Assembly: GCA_023416745.1 (NCBI GenBank)
Contig: JAEZHF010000031.1
Span: 1 to 64,000, forward strand
Direction: 5' to 3'
Source: Bacillota bacterium
GTDB lineage: Bacteria; Bacillota; Clostridia; Christensenellales; SZUA-584
Length of the DNA stretch: 64,000 nucleotides
Shown here: positions 25,044 to 33,893 of the stretch, one piece after another
Layout: each line of letters starts with the position of its first letter
Numbering within the stretch: the stretch's first letter is position 1
The notes under the pieces: model-generated
Seen by the model: the letters and a program-made list of their open reading frames with translations, nothing else
What the model was told of the DNA's origin: nothing
The model's database searches: none
Program-made: the position numbers and the translations under genes

Positions 25044-27995
25044 TTATTTCACCGCGGCTTCCAACATGTTGATCTGGTCCTGTGTCAGTGAGAAGTGCTG
25101 CTTCAAATAACCCACCATCGCTGCAGGGCGCTTTTGGGCAAAGCTCTTCATGGCCTGTACACCGGATTCCCATTCTTCCAGCGTGGGCAGTTCGCTCCAG
25201 CGCCCGTGATCCGCCGCGATCTCCCCGCGAATGGCGTCCGCCGCCTCGTCAATCATCGCGATTACGCGTTCAGGGTTATAAATGTTTTCCATAGTCCAGG
25301 CGAAACGCTCGATGAAAGCATCACGCCATGGTTTGTACTTCAGCAGGCCATTGAAAATGTCTGAGGCGGTAGTGGCGGGGTCCATGCGCAATGCTAGCGT
25401 ATCGAACGAGTAGAACGCGTTATCAAGGTCCTGATAGATCTGTATCCATAAACCGTCAGGCGGCACTTGGTAGTACTGCATGTTACCCGGGTCGTTATTG
25501 GCGATGTATATCTCATTGATCATTAAGTCCATGAAGCTGTCGGTATCAAGCCGGGACGCTACCCATTTATAGTTCTCTTTTTCAGACATGTCATGCGAGT
25601 TAATATAGTTATATATCTCAAGATATCCTTTGTTCGAACCATTGTTCACGACGCCGCCATTGCCCTTGACAAGGTTGATCGCATTCATAACGCTCTCTTC
25701 CGTAATGCCTTCGTGCTGGGCGACCATGTATTTGTTGCGCTTCTCCATCAGGTAATATAAGCCCCAGTATTCGCCGTTGATGTAGACCACGCAGGGCTTG
25801 GCAGCCTGTGTGACCATGTTCATCTGCCCGTCCACGAGACCCAGCGAAACATAAGTGTTCAGCTTCGTTTTGGAGGTATCGCGACCGCCCATGCGCAGTA
25901 TGAGCGATTTATATTCTGTGAAATCTCGGTTTCCGAAGAACGGGTACGCCATCGTGCTCTCCCCGTACTGACTGCGCGCGTAGATAGCGAACGATTTCTG
26001 TTCCCTCAGCGAAAGCGAAAGTCCGCCTGTCATCGCGAGACCGATGTCCTGTTGAAATACCTGCTGTCCGTTCTCGTCGTACATCGCGAATGAAGCGGGC
26101 ACCTCGGTATCCGATCGGAAATTTGCGGTCGGATAAAAGGCTTCCGCGGTGCCGGGATTTGGCCCTAACATATATATGCCGGTCGTCGTATCAAACAGGT
26201 TGTCCGGGTCGGTGGTGATTGAAACCATTGGCAGCGTATGCCCGGCGTTAATGAAATATGTCGCGGTGGACGCGGCGCCGGGAATGTAGTCTGGCCGGAA
26301 GGCGCGCGCCCGCACCGAAGCGGTCTTACTGACAGTGAGGGGGCCGGTGTACTTCTGTGAGCTCTGGGTAGGCGCAGTGCCGTCGGTGGTGTAATAAATG
26401 TCGCAACCGTCCGATGCTGTCAGTGTCAGCTGAACCGCGTTGTCATACTTGCCCGGGGTTTGGCTGAACTGCACGGAGGGGGCAATGCCTGATTTGCCGT
26501 CGCCATTGGCCTCTCCCGGCGTGGGTGTTTCAAAATACGCAATTTGTATGCTGTCAGCTGGGCGTCCCACGGAGATGTTTTGCGGAACAGTGCCGATGAA
26601 ATACCGATCCAGCAGGTTGTCGTCCGCGTCGAACATCGCCAACGTGGACCCCAAACGGCTGAGTTTGAATGGCGCAATAAGGTCCTGTGTGCCATCTGCC
26701 GTTGCCTCTTCGCCCGCAGCCAGCACGACGATATGCTCGCCGGGCTGAAGCGTCACGTCCGGAAAGCGGAATTTAGCCGGGTTGGAGGCACTGTCGGTGA
26801 GGCCGTAACCAGCAAGGCTGACGGCTTGCGAACCGCGATTCCCGATTTCGATGTAGTCGCTGCTGGTCTGTGCCTCCCCAATCTTGGTTTTATTGTTGGA
26901 ACACAGTACCTCTGTAATAACAATGTCACCGGTTTCTGTTGGGTTGGCTGTCATGAAAGCGACGAAGCCATCGGCATTGTTGGGATAGCCGGGTGTAGGC
27001 TGTGTTGTCATCACCCAATCGTTCGTGGGTGTGCCGGATATGATGCCGCGGGCGTACGACCGGTCGCTGCTCATTTCGCTGTACGAGACGCTGTCCAGCA
27101 AGCGGCCGGACGGATCGGACAGTATAACAGCACCATTGTATGATGACAGCTTAAAACCGGTCTGAAGCACGCCGCCTTCAATCGCTGAGGAGCGCCCCGA
27201 GCAAAAGATGTGCAGCGTTTCGCCGGGTTTCAGCACAGAGTCGGGAAACATCCATTTCATCGGATTGCCGGTGTCATCAGATAAGCCACAGCCGTTGAGG
27301 TTTACATCCTCGCTGCTGATGTTTATAATCTCCACCCAGTCGCTGTAGACGCCGTCGGCGTCTTTGAGCGTCATGGCGTTGGACGCCATCACTTCGTTGA
27401 TAAGCAGCGGCGGATCTGTTACTTTCCGGCTCTCCCGAAATGCGGCGATACCCGCCTCACTGTTTTCATACCCGGGCGATATGCTGGTGAGTGTCTGCCA
27501 CTGTCCATTCGCGCGCCCGTATGACACGTTTGAGGGCAGCGCCGGAATGTCTACCGAATCCACCGCTCCCGCGGTATTGGCAAGCACCAGCGTTTCGCCC
27601 TGGGAGCTGAGCTTAAACGAACAGTGGATGATGCCGTTGGTTTCATCCGAGCGCGAATCGCCGGTCATGAAAACGATAATGTAACTGCCGGGATCAAGCG
27701 AAATTCGCGGAAATGCCCATTTGTTCGGTTGGGTTGCATCATCAGACAAACCGAATTGGCTGAGGTCAACAGCTTCACCGGTTGGGTTGTATATCTCCAC
27801 CCAATCACTGCTGCTGCCGTTGTCGGCGGTGTATATGCCTTTGTTGCTCGTCATCACCTCGTTAATTATGATGCCGCCTTGAGCTGCAGCTGACGGAACG
27901 GCATCCTGCTGCTGGGTGGCTTCAAGCACTGGCCACAGCACGATTATGGCGACGATTATTGCGATAACGAACAATATTGTAAGTAATTTCTTCAT
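25044..27995 (-). CDS. Secreted CotH-family kinase with three lamin-tail domains
   Basis: About 983 residues from ATG 27995 (MKKLLTILFV..., an N-terminal membrane segment or uncleaved signal). Three lamin-tail (LTD) repeats follow, each beginning INEV/ITEV and containing an SDWVEI- or SDYIEI-type block (near residues 45-160, 190-320 and 345-480). A chitobiase-type beta-sandwich comes next, with IYYTTDGTAPT near 530. The C-terminal ~400 residues are the CotH domain, with NNDPGNMQYY and QDLDNAFYS supplying the likely catalytic Asp residues. CotH proteins are atypical protein kinases, known from Bacillus spore coats. Here the extracellular LTD array suggests a cell-surface or spore-surface location. 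The start codon lacks a near ribosome site, so an upstream start is possible. Confidence 0.85.
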   Translation of the reverse strand: MKKLLTILFVIAIIVAIIVLWPVLEATQQQDAVPSAAAQGGIIINEVMTSNKGIYTADNGSSSDWVEIYNPTGEAVDLSQFGLSDDATQPNKWAFPRISLDPGSYIIVFMTGDSRSDETNGIIHCSFKLSSQGETLVLANTAGAVDSVDIPALPSNVSYGRANGQWQTLTSISPGYENSEAGIAAFRESRKVTDPPLLINEVMASNAMTLKDADGVYSDWVEIINISSEDVNLNGCGLSDDTGNPMKWMFPDSVLKPGETLHIFCSGRSSAIEGGVLQTGFKLSSYNGAVILSDPSGRLLDSVSYSEMSSDRSYARGIISGTPTNDWVMTTQPTPGYPNNADGFVAFMTANPTETGDIVITEVLCSNNKTKIGEAQTSSDYIEIGNRGSQAVSLAGYGLTDSASNPAKFRFPDVTLQPGEHIVVLAAGEEATADGTQDLIAPFKLSRLGSTLAMFDADDNLLDRYFIGTVPQNISVGRPADSIQIAYFETPTPGEANGDGKSGIAPSVQFSQTPGKYDNAVQLTLTASDGCDIYYTTDGTAPTQSSQKYTGPLTVSKTASVRARAFRPDYIPGAASTATYFINAGHTLPMVSITTDPDNLFDTTTGIYMLGPNPGTAEAFYPTANFRSDTEVPASFAMYDENGQQVFQQDIGLAMTGGLSLSLREQKSFAIYARSQYGESTMAYPFFGNRDFTEYKSLILRMGGRDTSKTKLNTYVSLGLVDGQMNMVTQAAKPCVVYINGEYWGLYYLMEKRNKYMVAQHEGITEESVMNAINLVKGNGGVVNNGSNKGYLEIYNYINSHDMSEKENYKWVASRLDTDSFMDLMINEIYIANNDPGNMQYYQVPPDGLWIQIYQDLDNAFYSFDTLALRMDPATTASDIFNGLLKYKPWRDAFIERFAWTMENIYNPERVIAMIDEAADAIRGEIAADHGRWSELPTLEEWESGVQAMKSFAQKRPAAMVGYLKQHFSLTQDQINMLEAAVK

Positions 27996-28317
27996 TTTAG
28001 CGGAGTATATATCCCTTTCGATCTGTAATGTATTCAGAAACACATAACAACATTCTATCATAAAACGGACGGATTTTCTATTTTGAATGGTTCTTCAATT
28101 GTAAAAAATATAGAAAGTGGCATAATTGAAGGGCGGCAACCCTAAAAACTCTAATCACGGCATGGATTTCACAGTTTTGGAAATCCTTATTGCTGTTTAT
28201 ATCGAGTATCTCGGCCAATCGTCCGAAAATATGCGTTAATTTTCAATAATACGCTTGTGGGAAGTTCAAACAGTCTGTATACTTAGTTTGAAATATTAAT
28301 GACTTGGGAGATTCATC

Positions 28318-29496
28318 GTGGATATATTTGAAAAATGCTACAGCTTCACCGATGCGAAGGAAGCAATTGCGTCCGGTCTGTACCCTTACTTTCATGCGCT
28401 GCACACCGCCCAGGACACTGAAGTCGTGATGGACGGACGCCGTATCATCATGATCGGTTCCAATAACTACATGGGCCTGACAAACGACGAGCGGACCAAG
28501 CAGGCAGCAATCAAGGCGCTTGAGGAATATGGTACCGGTTGCTCTGGCTCGCGTTTTTTAAACGGCACATTGGTGTTGCACGAGCAGCTGGAATCGGAAC
28601 TGGCCGATTTCTTCGGCAAGGAAGCGGCGCTCACGTTCAGCACCGGCTTTCAGACCAACTTGGGCTCGATCTCAGCGGTGGTGGGGCGGCACGATTACAT
28701 CCTCAATGACTCAGAAAATCACGCGAGTATTATTGACGCGTGCCGGCTGGCTTTTGTGAAAAATGTGCTTAAATACGAGCACAACGATATGGAGAGCCTG
28801 GAAGAACGGCTGGCTCGTTTGCCGGAGGACTCAGGCAAACTGATCATCACGGACGGCGTGTTTAGCATGAGTGGTGATATCGCAAAACTTCCCGCCATTG
28901 TGGAACTGGCGAAGAAATACAAAGCGCGCATCATGGTGGACGACGCGCACGGCGTGGGCATGATCGGCCCGAACGGTCGTGGCACAGCAGCATACTTCGG
29001 ATTGGAGAAGGAAGTGGACATCATTATGACCACGTTCTCCAAGTCGCTCGCGTCACTGGGTGGATGTATCGTGGCGGACGAGCCGGTAATTCACTATATC
29101 AAACACCGTTCACGCCCGTTCATATTCAGTGCGTCGGTGCCGCCGGCCAGTGCTGCGGCGGCAAGGGAAGCGCTGCGCATCATGCAGGCAGAACCGGAGC
29201 GTCAGAAGGCGCTGATCGACATTTCCAACTACATGCGCGCCAGGCTCAAGGATGCGGGCATCCCAATCATTGAGGGCGAAACGGCCATTATTCCGGTGTT
29301 CACCTACGAAATGGGACGCACGTTTATGGCTACAAAGATGCTGTTTGAAGAGGGCGTGTACGTGAACCCGGTGATACCGCCTGCCGTCTGTGAAGGCCAG
29401 TGCATGCTGAGGACAAGCTACACCGCCACGCACACGCATGAGCAGATGGACACCGCCGTCGAGGCGTTCAAGCGCGTCTGGGCGAAGCTTTATTAA
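28318..29496 (+). CDS. PLP-dependent alpha-oxoamine synthase (SPT/KBL/AONS-type)
   Basis: 392 residues of the family that condenses an amino acid with an acyl-CoA: serine palmitoyltransferase, glycine C-acetyltransferase and 8-amino-7-oxononanoate synthase. Visible are SNNYMGL, GTGCSGSRFLNGT near residue 75, DDAHGVGMIG near 205, and TTFSKSLASLGG near 238 with the PLP-binding Lys. The start is GTG with GGGAG upstream. There is no threonine dehydrogenase or biotin gene beside it, so neither glycine C-acetyltransferase nor BioF is favoured by context. A serine palmitoyltransferase role (sphingoid bases) is possible but is not proved by sequence alone. The gene stands alone. Confidence 0.85.
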   Translation: MDIFEKCYSFTDAKEAIASGLYPYFHALHTAQDTEVVMDGRRIIMIGSNNYMGLTNDERTKQAAIKALEEYGTGCSGSRFLNGTLVLHEQLESELADFFGKEAALTFSTGFQTNLGSISAVVGRHDYILNDSENHASIIDACRLAFVKNVLKYEHNDMESLEERLARLPEDSGKLIITDGVFSMSGDIAKLPAIVELAKKYKARIMVDDAHGVGMIGPNGRGTAAYFGLEKEVDIIMTTFSKSLASLGGCIVADEPVIHYIKHRSRPFIFSASVPPASAAAAREALRIMQAEPERQKALIDISNYMRARLKDAGIPIIEGETAIIPVFTYEMGRTFMATKMLFEEGVYVNPVIPPAVCEGQCMLRTSYTATHTHEQMDTAVEAFKRVWAKLY

Positions 29497-29506
29497 AAGA
29501 AAAAAC

Positions 29507-29530
29507 GGAAAATGCCAAATGGCATTTTCC
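29507..29530 (+). terminator. Terminator-like inverted repeat after the oxoamine synthase
   Basis: GGAAAATGCCA pairs perfectly with TGGCATTTTCC over 11 bases. The T-stretch is inside the stem rather than after it, so termination efficiency is uncertain. Confidence 0.5.
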
Positions 29531-29612
29531 TTGGTGGGATTCTTAAGGGAGTATCCCTCAAAGTCTTGAACCTTAATCCTACAACAAAAGTGGCTCAAAT
29601 GAGCTGCTTTTT

Positions 29613-30464
29613 CTATGAGTCCACGATGACGCCGCCGCCCACGTGCAGCACCTGACCGGAGACAAAACTGGAGTCGTCGCACGCCAGATACACGTAAGTG
29701 GGCGCGAGCTCGGACGGCTGTGCGGCACGCTGCATGGGCACGTTCTTGCCAAAATCAGACACTTTCTCCGGTGAGAAGCTGGATACGATCAACGGTGTCC
29801 AAACCGGCCCCGGTGCGACAGCGTTGACCCGGATACCGTTCTTGACCAGCGATATGGAAAGCGAGCGTGTGAAAGACACGATCGCGCCCTTGGTGGACGA
29901 GTAATCGAGCAGGTCCTCCGAGCCCTTGTAAGCCGTGACGGACGTGGTGTTGATGACGACTGCACCCGTCTTAAGGTGGGGGAGCGCAGCCTTGGTCATG
30001 AAGAAGTACGAGAAAACGTTGGTGCTAAACGTCTCATCCAACTGCTCCGCACTGATGTCCGATACGCTGTTCTGCGGATACTGTACGGCGATGTTGTTAA
30101 CCAGTATGTCGACGCGCCCGAACGCAGTCATTGCTGCCTCGATCACGCGGAAGGCTTCTGGCTCGCTGCGCAGGTCCGCTTGCACCGTTTCACAGCGGCG
30201 GCCATAGCCCTCCACCGCGGCTTTGGTTTCCGCCGCATCCGCGTTTGCCTTAAGATACGCGATCAGCACATCCGCACCTTCTTTGGCAAAGGCGACGGCC
30301 ACGGCGCGGCCGATACCGCTGTCTCCGCCGGTGATAACCGCCGCCTTGCCTGACATGCGCCCCGCGGCTTTATAATGAGGGTCGTCGTATACCGGCTTGG
30401 GGTCCATCTGAAACTCCCGCCCGGGCGGAGTCTGATGCTGCGGCGGGAAGCTGTTGTGAGTCAT
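29613..30464 (-). CDS. SDR-family oxidoreductase, general-stress type
   Basis: 283 residues. A ~35-residue N-terminal extension containing PGREFQMDPKPVYDD is typical of the Bacillus YdaD/YhdF-like stress dehydrogenases. The Rossmann motif is ITGGDSGIGRAVA near residue 45 and the catalytic YSSTK (Tyr-X3-Lys) lies near residue 195. NAD(P)-dependent; substrate unknown. It is divergently transcribed from gdhA and ends at TAG. Confidence 0.85.
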   Translation of the reverse strand: MTHNSFPPQHQTPPGREFQMDPKPVYDDPHYKAAGRMSGKAAVITGGDSGIGRAVAVAFAKEGADVLIAYLKANADAAETKAAVEGYGRRCETVQADLRSEPEAFRVIEAAMTAFGRVDILVNNIAVQYPQNSVSDISAEQLDETFSTNVFSYFFMTKAALPHLKTGAVVINTTSVTAYKGSEDLLDYSSTKGAIVSFTRSLSISLVKNGIRVNAVAPGPVWTPLIVSSFSPEKVSDFGKNVPMQRAAQPSELAPTYVYLACDDSSFVSGQVLHVGGGVIVDS

Positions 30465-30664
30465 GTTTGCTGTCTCCTTAATACTTTTACCGGATATTAT
30501 GCCAAATTCTGCCCTAAATATTCGTTTGTTCAGATTAAAATAATTTAGTATGATAATATATTAAAATAGAAATTGCATCAAAATATCCATTATGCTACAC
30601 TGTATTGGTTCAATGATGAACATAAACAAACAATTCGATTCACTATTCGAAAGGAGATTTGACA
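30465..30664. promoter_or_regulatory. Divergent promoter region between the SDR gene and gdhA
   Basis: 200 bases, strongly AT-rich. On the plus strand TTGCAT, 17 bases, TACACT (around 30573-30601) is a plausible promoter for gdhA. The AAAGGAG ribosome site of gdhA ends the region. No operator palindrome was found. Confidence 0.35.
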
Positions 30665-32014
30665 ATGGCGTCAGCTTCTCAACATGTTTCATTTGTGTTG
30701 GAAAAATTGATTGCAAAGAACCCGGGAGAATTCGAGTTCCATCAGGCAGCGACGGAGATATTAACATCGCTGAAGCTGGTGATGGACCGGCATCCTGAGT
30801 ACATCGAAGCGAACCTGCTCGAGCGTTTTGTAGAACCGGAGCGCGTGGTGATGTTTCGCGTGCCGTGGGTAGACGACAAAGGCCGCGCACAGGTGAACCG
30901 CGGGTTCCGTGTGCAGTTCAGCAGCGCGATCGGCCCCTACAAAGGTGGGTTGCGCTTTCATCCGTCCGTGAACCTCGGTATCATCAAATTCCTAGGCTTC
31001 GAACAGATACTCAAGAATTCGCTGACCGGTCTGGCGATCGGCGGCGGCAAGGGCGGCAGCGACTTTGATCCCAAAGGCAAGTCCGACAACGAGATTATGC
31101 ATTTCTGCCAGAGCTTTATGACAGAGCTGTACAAGCACATCGGCGCCGATGTGGACGTGCCCGCCGGAGACATCGGTGTGGGCGGCCGCGAAATTGGCTA
31201 CCTGTATGGACAGTATAAACGCCTTACCGGGCTTTATACGGGTGTACTGACCGGCAAGGGGCTGGTGTACGGCGGAAGTCTTGCGCGAAAGGAAGCGACC
31301 GGCTACGGACTCGTGTATTTTGTGGACGAAATGCTGCGCTCCAACGGCAGGGGCAGCTTCGACGGCAAATCCGTTGTCGTATCCGGCTCGGGTAACGTGG
31401 CGATATACGCACACGAGAAAGCCACGCAGCTGGGCGGCAAGGTGGTGGCAATGAGCGACTCGGGCGGCTATATTCACGATCCCAATGGTGTGGACCTGGA
31501 TACCATCAAGCAGATCAAAGAGGTGGATCGTCTGCGCATCAGCGAATACGTGAAGCTGCACCCGCAGGCGACGTATACTGAAGGCTGCTTTGATATCTGG
31601 AATGTGCCTTGCGACATTGCGCTGCCGAGCGCCACGCAGAACGAGATCGACGCCGGCGCTGCGAAAACGCTGGTGAAGAATGGATGTATCGCGGTGGGTG
31701 AAGGCGCGAACATGCCCTCCACTATTGAAGCGACGGATATCCTGCTGCAGAGCGGTGTGCTGTTTGGCCCTGGCAAAGCTGCCAATGCAGGCGGTGTGGC
31801 CACCTCCGCGCTGGAGATGAGCCAGAACAGCCAGCGCTATATGTGGACGTTCGAGGAAGTGGATGCCAAGCTGAAGAACATCATGATCAACATATTCCGG
31901 TCGTCGGACAACGCGGCAAAGGAATTTGACCATCCCGGAAATTACGTCATCGGTGCGAATATCGCGGGTTTTAAAAAGGTAGCGGACGCCATGATACAGC
32001 AGGGTGTGGTGTAA
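30665..32014 (+). CDS. gdhA: NADP-type glutamate dehydrogenase
   Basis: 449 residues, the size of hexameric bacterial GDH. It interconverts 2-oxoglutarate plus ammonia and glutamate. The family signature GPYKGGLRFHPSVN is near residue 90, followed by GGGKGGSDFDPKGKSD with the catalytic Lys and Asp, and a Rossmann segment VSGSGNVA near 240. The sequence is of the NADP-dependent biosynthetic type. ATG 30665 has AAAGGAG nine bases upstream; a TTG two codons earlier is not needed. Followed by a terminator, so single-gene unit. Confidence 0.95.
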   Translation: MASASQHVSFVLEKLIAKNPGEFEFHQAATEILTSLKLVMDRHPEYIEANLLERFVEPERVVMFRVPWVDDKGRAQVNRGFRVQFSSAIGPYKGGLRFHPSVNLGIIKFLGFEQILKNSLTGLAIGGGKGGSDFDPKGKSDNEIMHFCQSFMTELYKHIGADVDVPAGDIGVGGREIGYLYGQYKRLTGLYTGVLTGKGLVYGGSLARKEATGYGLVYFVDEMLRSNGRGSFDGKSVVVSGSGNVAIYAHEKATQLGGKVVAMSDSGGYIHDPNGVDLDTIKQIKEVDRLRISEYVKLHPQATYTEGCFDIWNVPCDIALPSATQNEIDAGAAKTLVKNGCIAVGEGANMPSTIEATDILLQSGVLFGPGKAANAGGVATSALEMSQNSQRYMWTFEEVDAKLKNIMINIFRSSDNAAKEFDHPGNYVIGANIAGFKKVADAMIQQGVV

Positions 32015-32041
32015 GCGTACCCGATCATTCGAAATGCGATA

Positions 32042-32073
32042 AGCCGGCAAGGACAACATCTGTGCCGGCTTTC
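32042..32073 (+). terminator. Terminator of gdhA
   Basis: AAGCCGGCA (32042-32050) pairs with TGCCGGCTT (32064-32072) across a 13-base loop and runs into a T-rich tail. Confidence 0.8.
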
Positions 32074-32137
32074 CTGTTTTGCCTGAATAGAAACAACATG
32101 AAGGTTGTCCCTTACATAACAAGCAAAAGATTTGCAC

Positions 32138-32182
32138 AACTCACTATGTTGTTGCATATGCAACGCAACAACATAGCGAGTT
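32138..32182. promoter_or_regulatory. 45-base near-perfect inverted repeat upstream of the flavodiiron gene
   Basis: The 18-base left arm (32138-32155) matches the reverse complement of the right arm (32165-32182) with one mismatch. The nine-base spacer overlaps a second perfect palindrome, TTGCATATGCAA (32152-32163). A -10 like TATGAT starts at the end of the right arm. It lies 120 bases before the flavodiiron start, so it could be an operator for a dimeric redox or stress regulator, or a leader hairpin. The regulator is not identifiable here. Confidence 0.6.
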
Positions 32183-32301
32183 ATGATAGTATTGGTTTAT
32201 CAGAATGGGAATTATAAGACGGCTAGACCGGATCAATCAGGGAAGTATAGCCATAAGAACAGGCCATTTCATGTGTATGGCGTTGGAAAGGAGAGTACAT
32301 T

Positions 32302-33501
32302 ATGGGAAAAAAGCTCACAGACAAAATCACTTGGGTGGGGAAGGTGGACTGGACGCTGAAAACCTTTCATGGAGACGAATACTCGACTCACAAGGCTTCT
32401 TCATACAACTCCTATTTGGTGAGGGACAAAAAGACGGCGCTGATCGACACGGTGTGGCAGCCGTATGACAGAGAATTCGTCGCGCGCCTGAAAGAGGAAA
32501 TCGATTTAGAGGACATCGACTATGTTATCGCCAACCACGGAGAGATCGACCACAGCGGCGCCTTACCGGAGCTGATGCGTGAGATATCGGATACTCCGAT
32601 ATATTGCACCGCGAACGGAGCGAAAATACTTAAAGGTCACTATCATGAGGATTGGAATTTCGTCACAGTGAAAACGGGTGACAGCCTGAACCTGGGCGAG
32701 AGCAGCCTTGTGTTCGTGGAAGCGCCGATGCTGCACTGGCCGGATTCGATGTTCACCTACATGACGGGTGAGAACGTGCTGTTCTCCAACGATGCGTTCG
32801 GGCAGCACTTTGCGTCCGAGCTGCTTTACAATGATCTTGTGGATCAGGCGGAGCTGCTCCACGAAGCGCTTAAATACTATGCCAACATACTGACGCCTTT
32901 TTCTCCGCTGGTCACCAAAAAGATCAACGAGGTGCTGGCACTGAACCTGCCGGTCAGCATGATATGCCCCAGCCATGGCGTAATATGGCGGGACGACCCT
33001 GTTCAGATTGTCAAACAGTACCTTGAGTGGGCGGACAGCTATCAGGAAAACCAGATCACGCTGGTATACGACAGCATGTGGGAGTCCACCCGCGTCATGG
33101 CACAGGCGATTATGCGGGGCATACAGAAGGCGGACAAAAACGTCACGCTTAAGCTGTTCAACGCTGCGAAGGAGGACAAGAACGACATCATTGCCGAGAT
33201 ATTCAAATCAAGAGCGGTGCTGGTCGGGTCGTCCACCATCAACAACGGCATGCTGCATTCCATTGGCGGTCTTATGGAGATGATCCGCGGGCTCAAGTTA
33301 AAAAACAAGAAGGCGGCGGCCTTCGGCAGCTACGGCTGGAGCGGGGAAGCCGTGAAGCAGATCAGCGAGCGGCTGGCTGCATCTGGTTTTTCGCTGGTGG
33401 ATGAGGGCATCCGCTCGATGTGGGTGCCGGATACGGCGGCGGAGGAAGCCTGCGTCCGCTACGGAGAGCAGTACGCAAAAGCGCTGAGGGAAGTGCATTA
33501 A
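32302..33501 (+). CDS. Flavodiiron protein (A-type flavoprotein, FprA family)
   Basis: 399 residues. The N-terminal metallo-beta-lactamase-like domain carries the diiron ligand motif NHGEIDHSG (H-X-E-X-D-H) near residue 78. The C-terminal flavodoxin domain begins near 255 with the FMN-binding stretch YDSMWESTRVMA. Such proteins reduce O2 to water (or NO to N2O) with electrons from rubredoxin, protecting anaerobes. There is no fused rubredoxin. A cupin gene starts two bases after its stop. The upstream inverted repeat suggests regulated expression. Confidence 0.93.
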   Translation: MGKKLTDKITWVGKVDWTLKTFHGDEYSTHKASSYNSYLVRDKKTALIDTVWQPYDREFVARLKEEIDLEDIDYVIANHGEIDHSGALPELMREISDTPIYCTANGAKILKGHYHEDWNFVTVKTGDSLNLGESSLVFVEAPMLHWPDSMFTYMTGENVLFSNDAFGQHFASELLYNDLVDQAELLHEALKYYANILTPFSPLVTKKINEVLALNLPVSMICPSHGVIWRDDPVQIVKQYLEWADSYQENQITLVYDSMWESTRVMAQAIMRGIQKADKNVTLKLFNAAKEDKNDIIAEIFKSRAVLVGSSTINNGMLHSIGGLMEMIRGLKLKNKKAAAFGSYGWSGEAVKQISERLAASGFSLVDEGIRSMWVPDTAAEEACVRYGEQYAKALREVH

Positions 33502-33503
33502 CC

Positions 33504-33824
33504 ATGGTCGAGAGAGAATATTCCTTTAATGTGACGGATCAAAAGATCATTGAGCGGATACTTGAAGATGAGCATGCGGCTATAAACCATATGGTACTGT
33601 GCCAAGGCGATGCCCTGCCCGAACACCACGCCAATTCCAACGTTTACATGGCTGTGACACGGGGAACGATTACGCTTCGGCTTAATGATCAGGAGCCGCA
33701 CAGTTATCCGCACGGCAGCATTCTGGCGATACCTTTTCGGACATTGATGAATGTGTCCAATCAGCACGAGGAGGCAGCCGAAATATTCGTTTTCAAAGCG
33801 CCCGGTCCGGCACAGATGGTGTGA
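33504..33824 (+). CDS. Small cupin-domain protein
   Basis: 106 residues from ATG 33504; an in-frame extension back to 33420 lies inside the flavodiiron gene and is not used. A single cupin barrel is visible: LPEHHANSNVYMAVTRGTITL supplies two His, and SYPHGSILAIPFRTLMNVSN the second half. The canonical first motif is G(X)5HXH(X)3-4E(X)6G; here HH is followed by Asn and Val, so the metal site is only partly conserved. Probably co-transcribed with the flavodiiron gene. Function unknown. Confidence 0.72.
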   Translation: MVEREYSFNVTDQKIIERILEDEHAAINHMVLCQGDALPEHHANSNVYMAVTRGTITLRLNDQEPHSYPHGSILAIPFRTLMNVSNQHEEAAEIFVFKAPGPAQMV

Positions 33825-33840
33825 TCCTATAAAATATGTA

Positions 33841-33870
33841 AAAAACCGGCAAGTTATGTGCCGGTTTTTT
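33841..33870. terminator. Terminator between cupin and aldehyde dehydrogenase genes
   Basis: AAAAACCGGCA pairs with TGCCGGTTTTTT across a seven-base loop. A- and T-tracts on both sides make it usable from either strand between these convergent genes. Confidence 0.88.
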
Positions 33871-33893
33871 GCGTGAGAATAAAGGGTTATTTT

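Noticed and set aside
30992..32137. 381-codon open frame opposite gdhA
   Set aside because: Antisense shadow; gdhA has complete family motifs and a good ribosome site.
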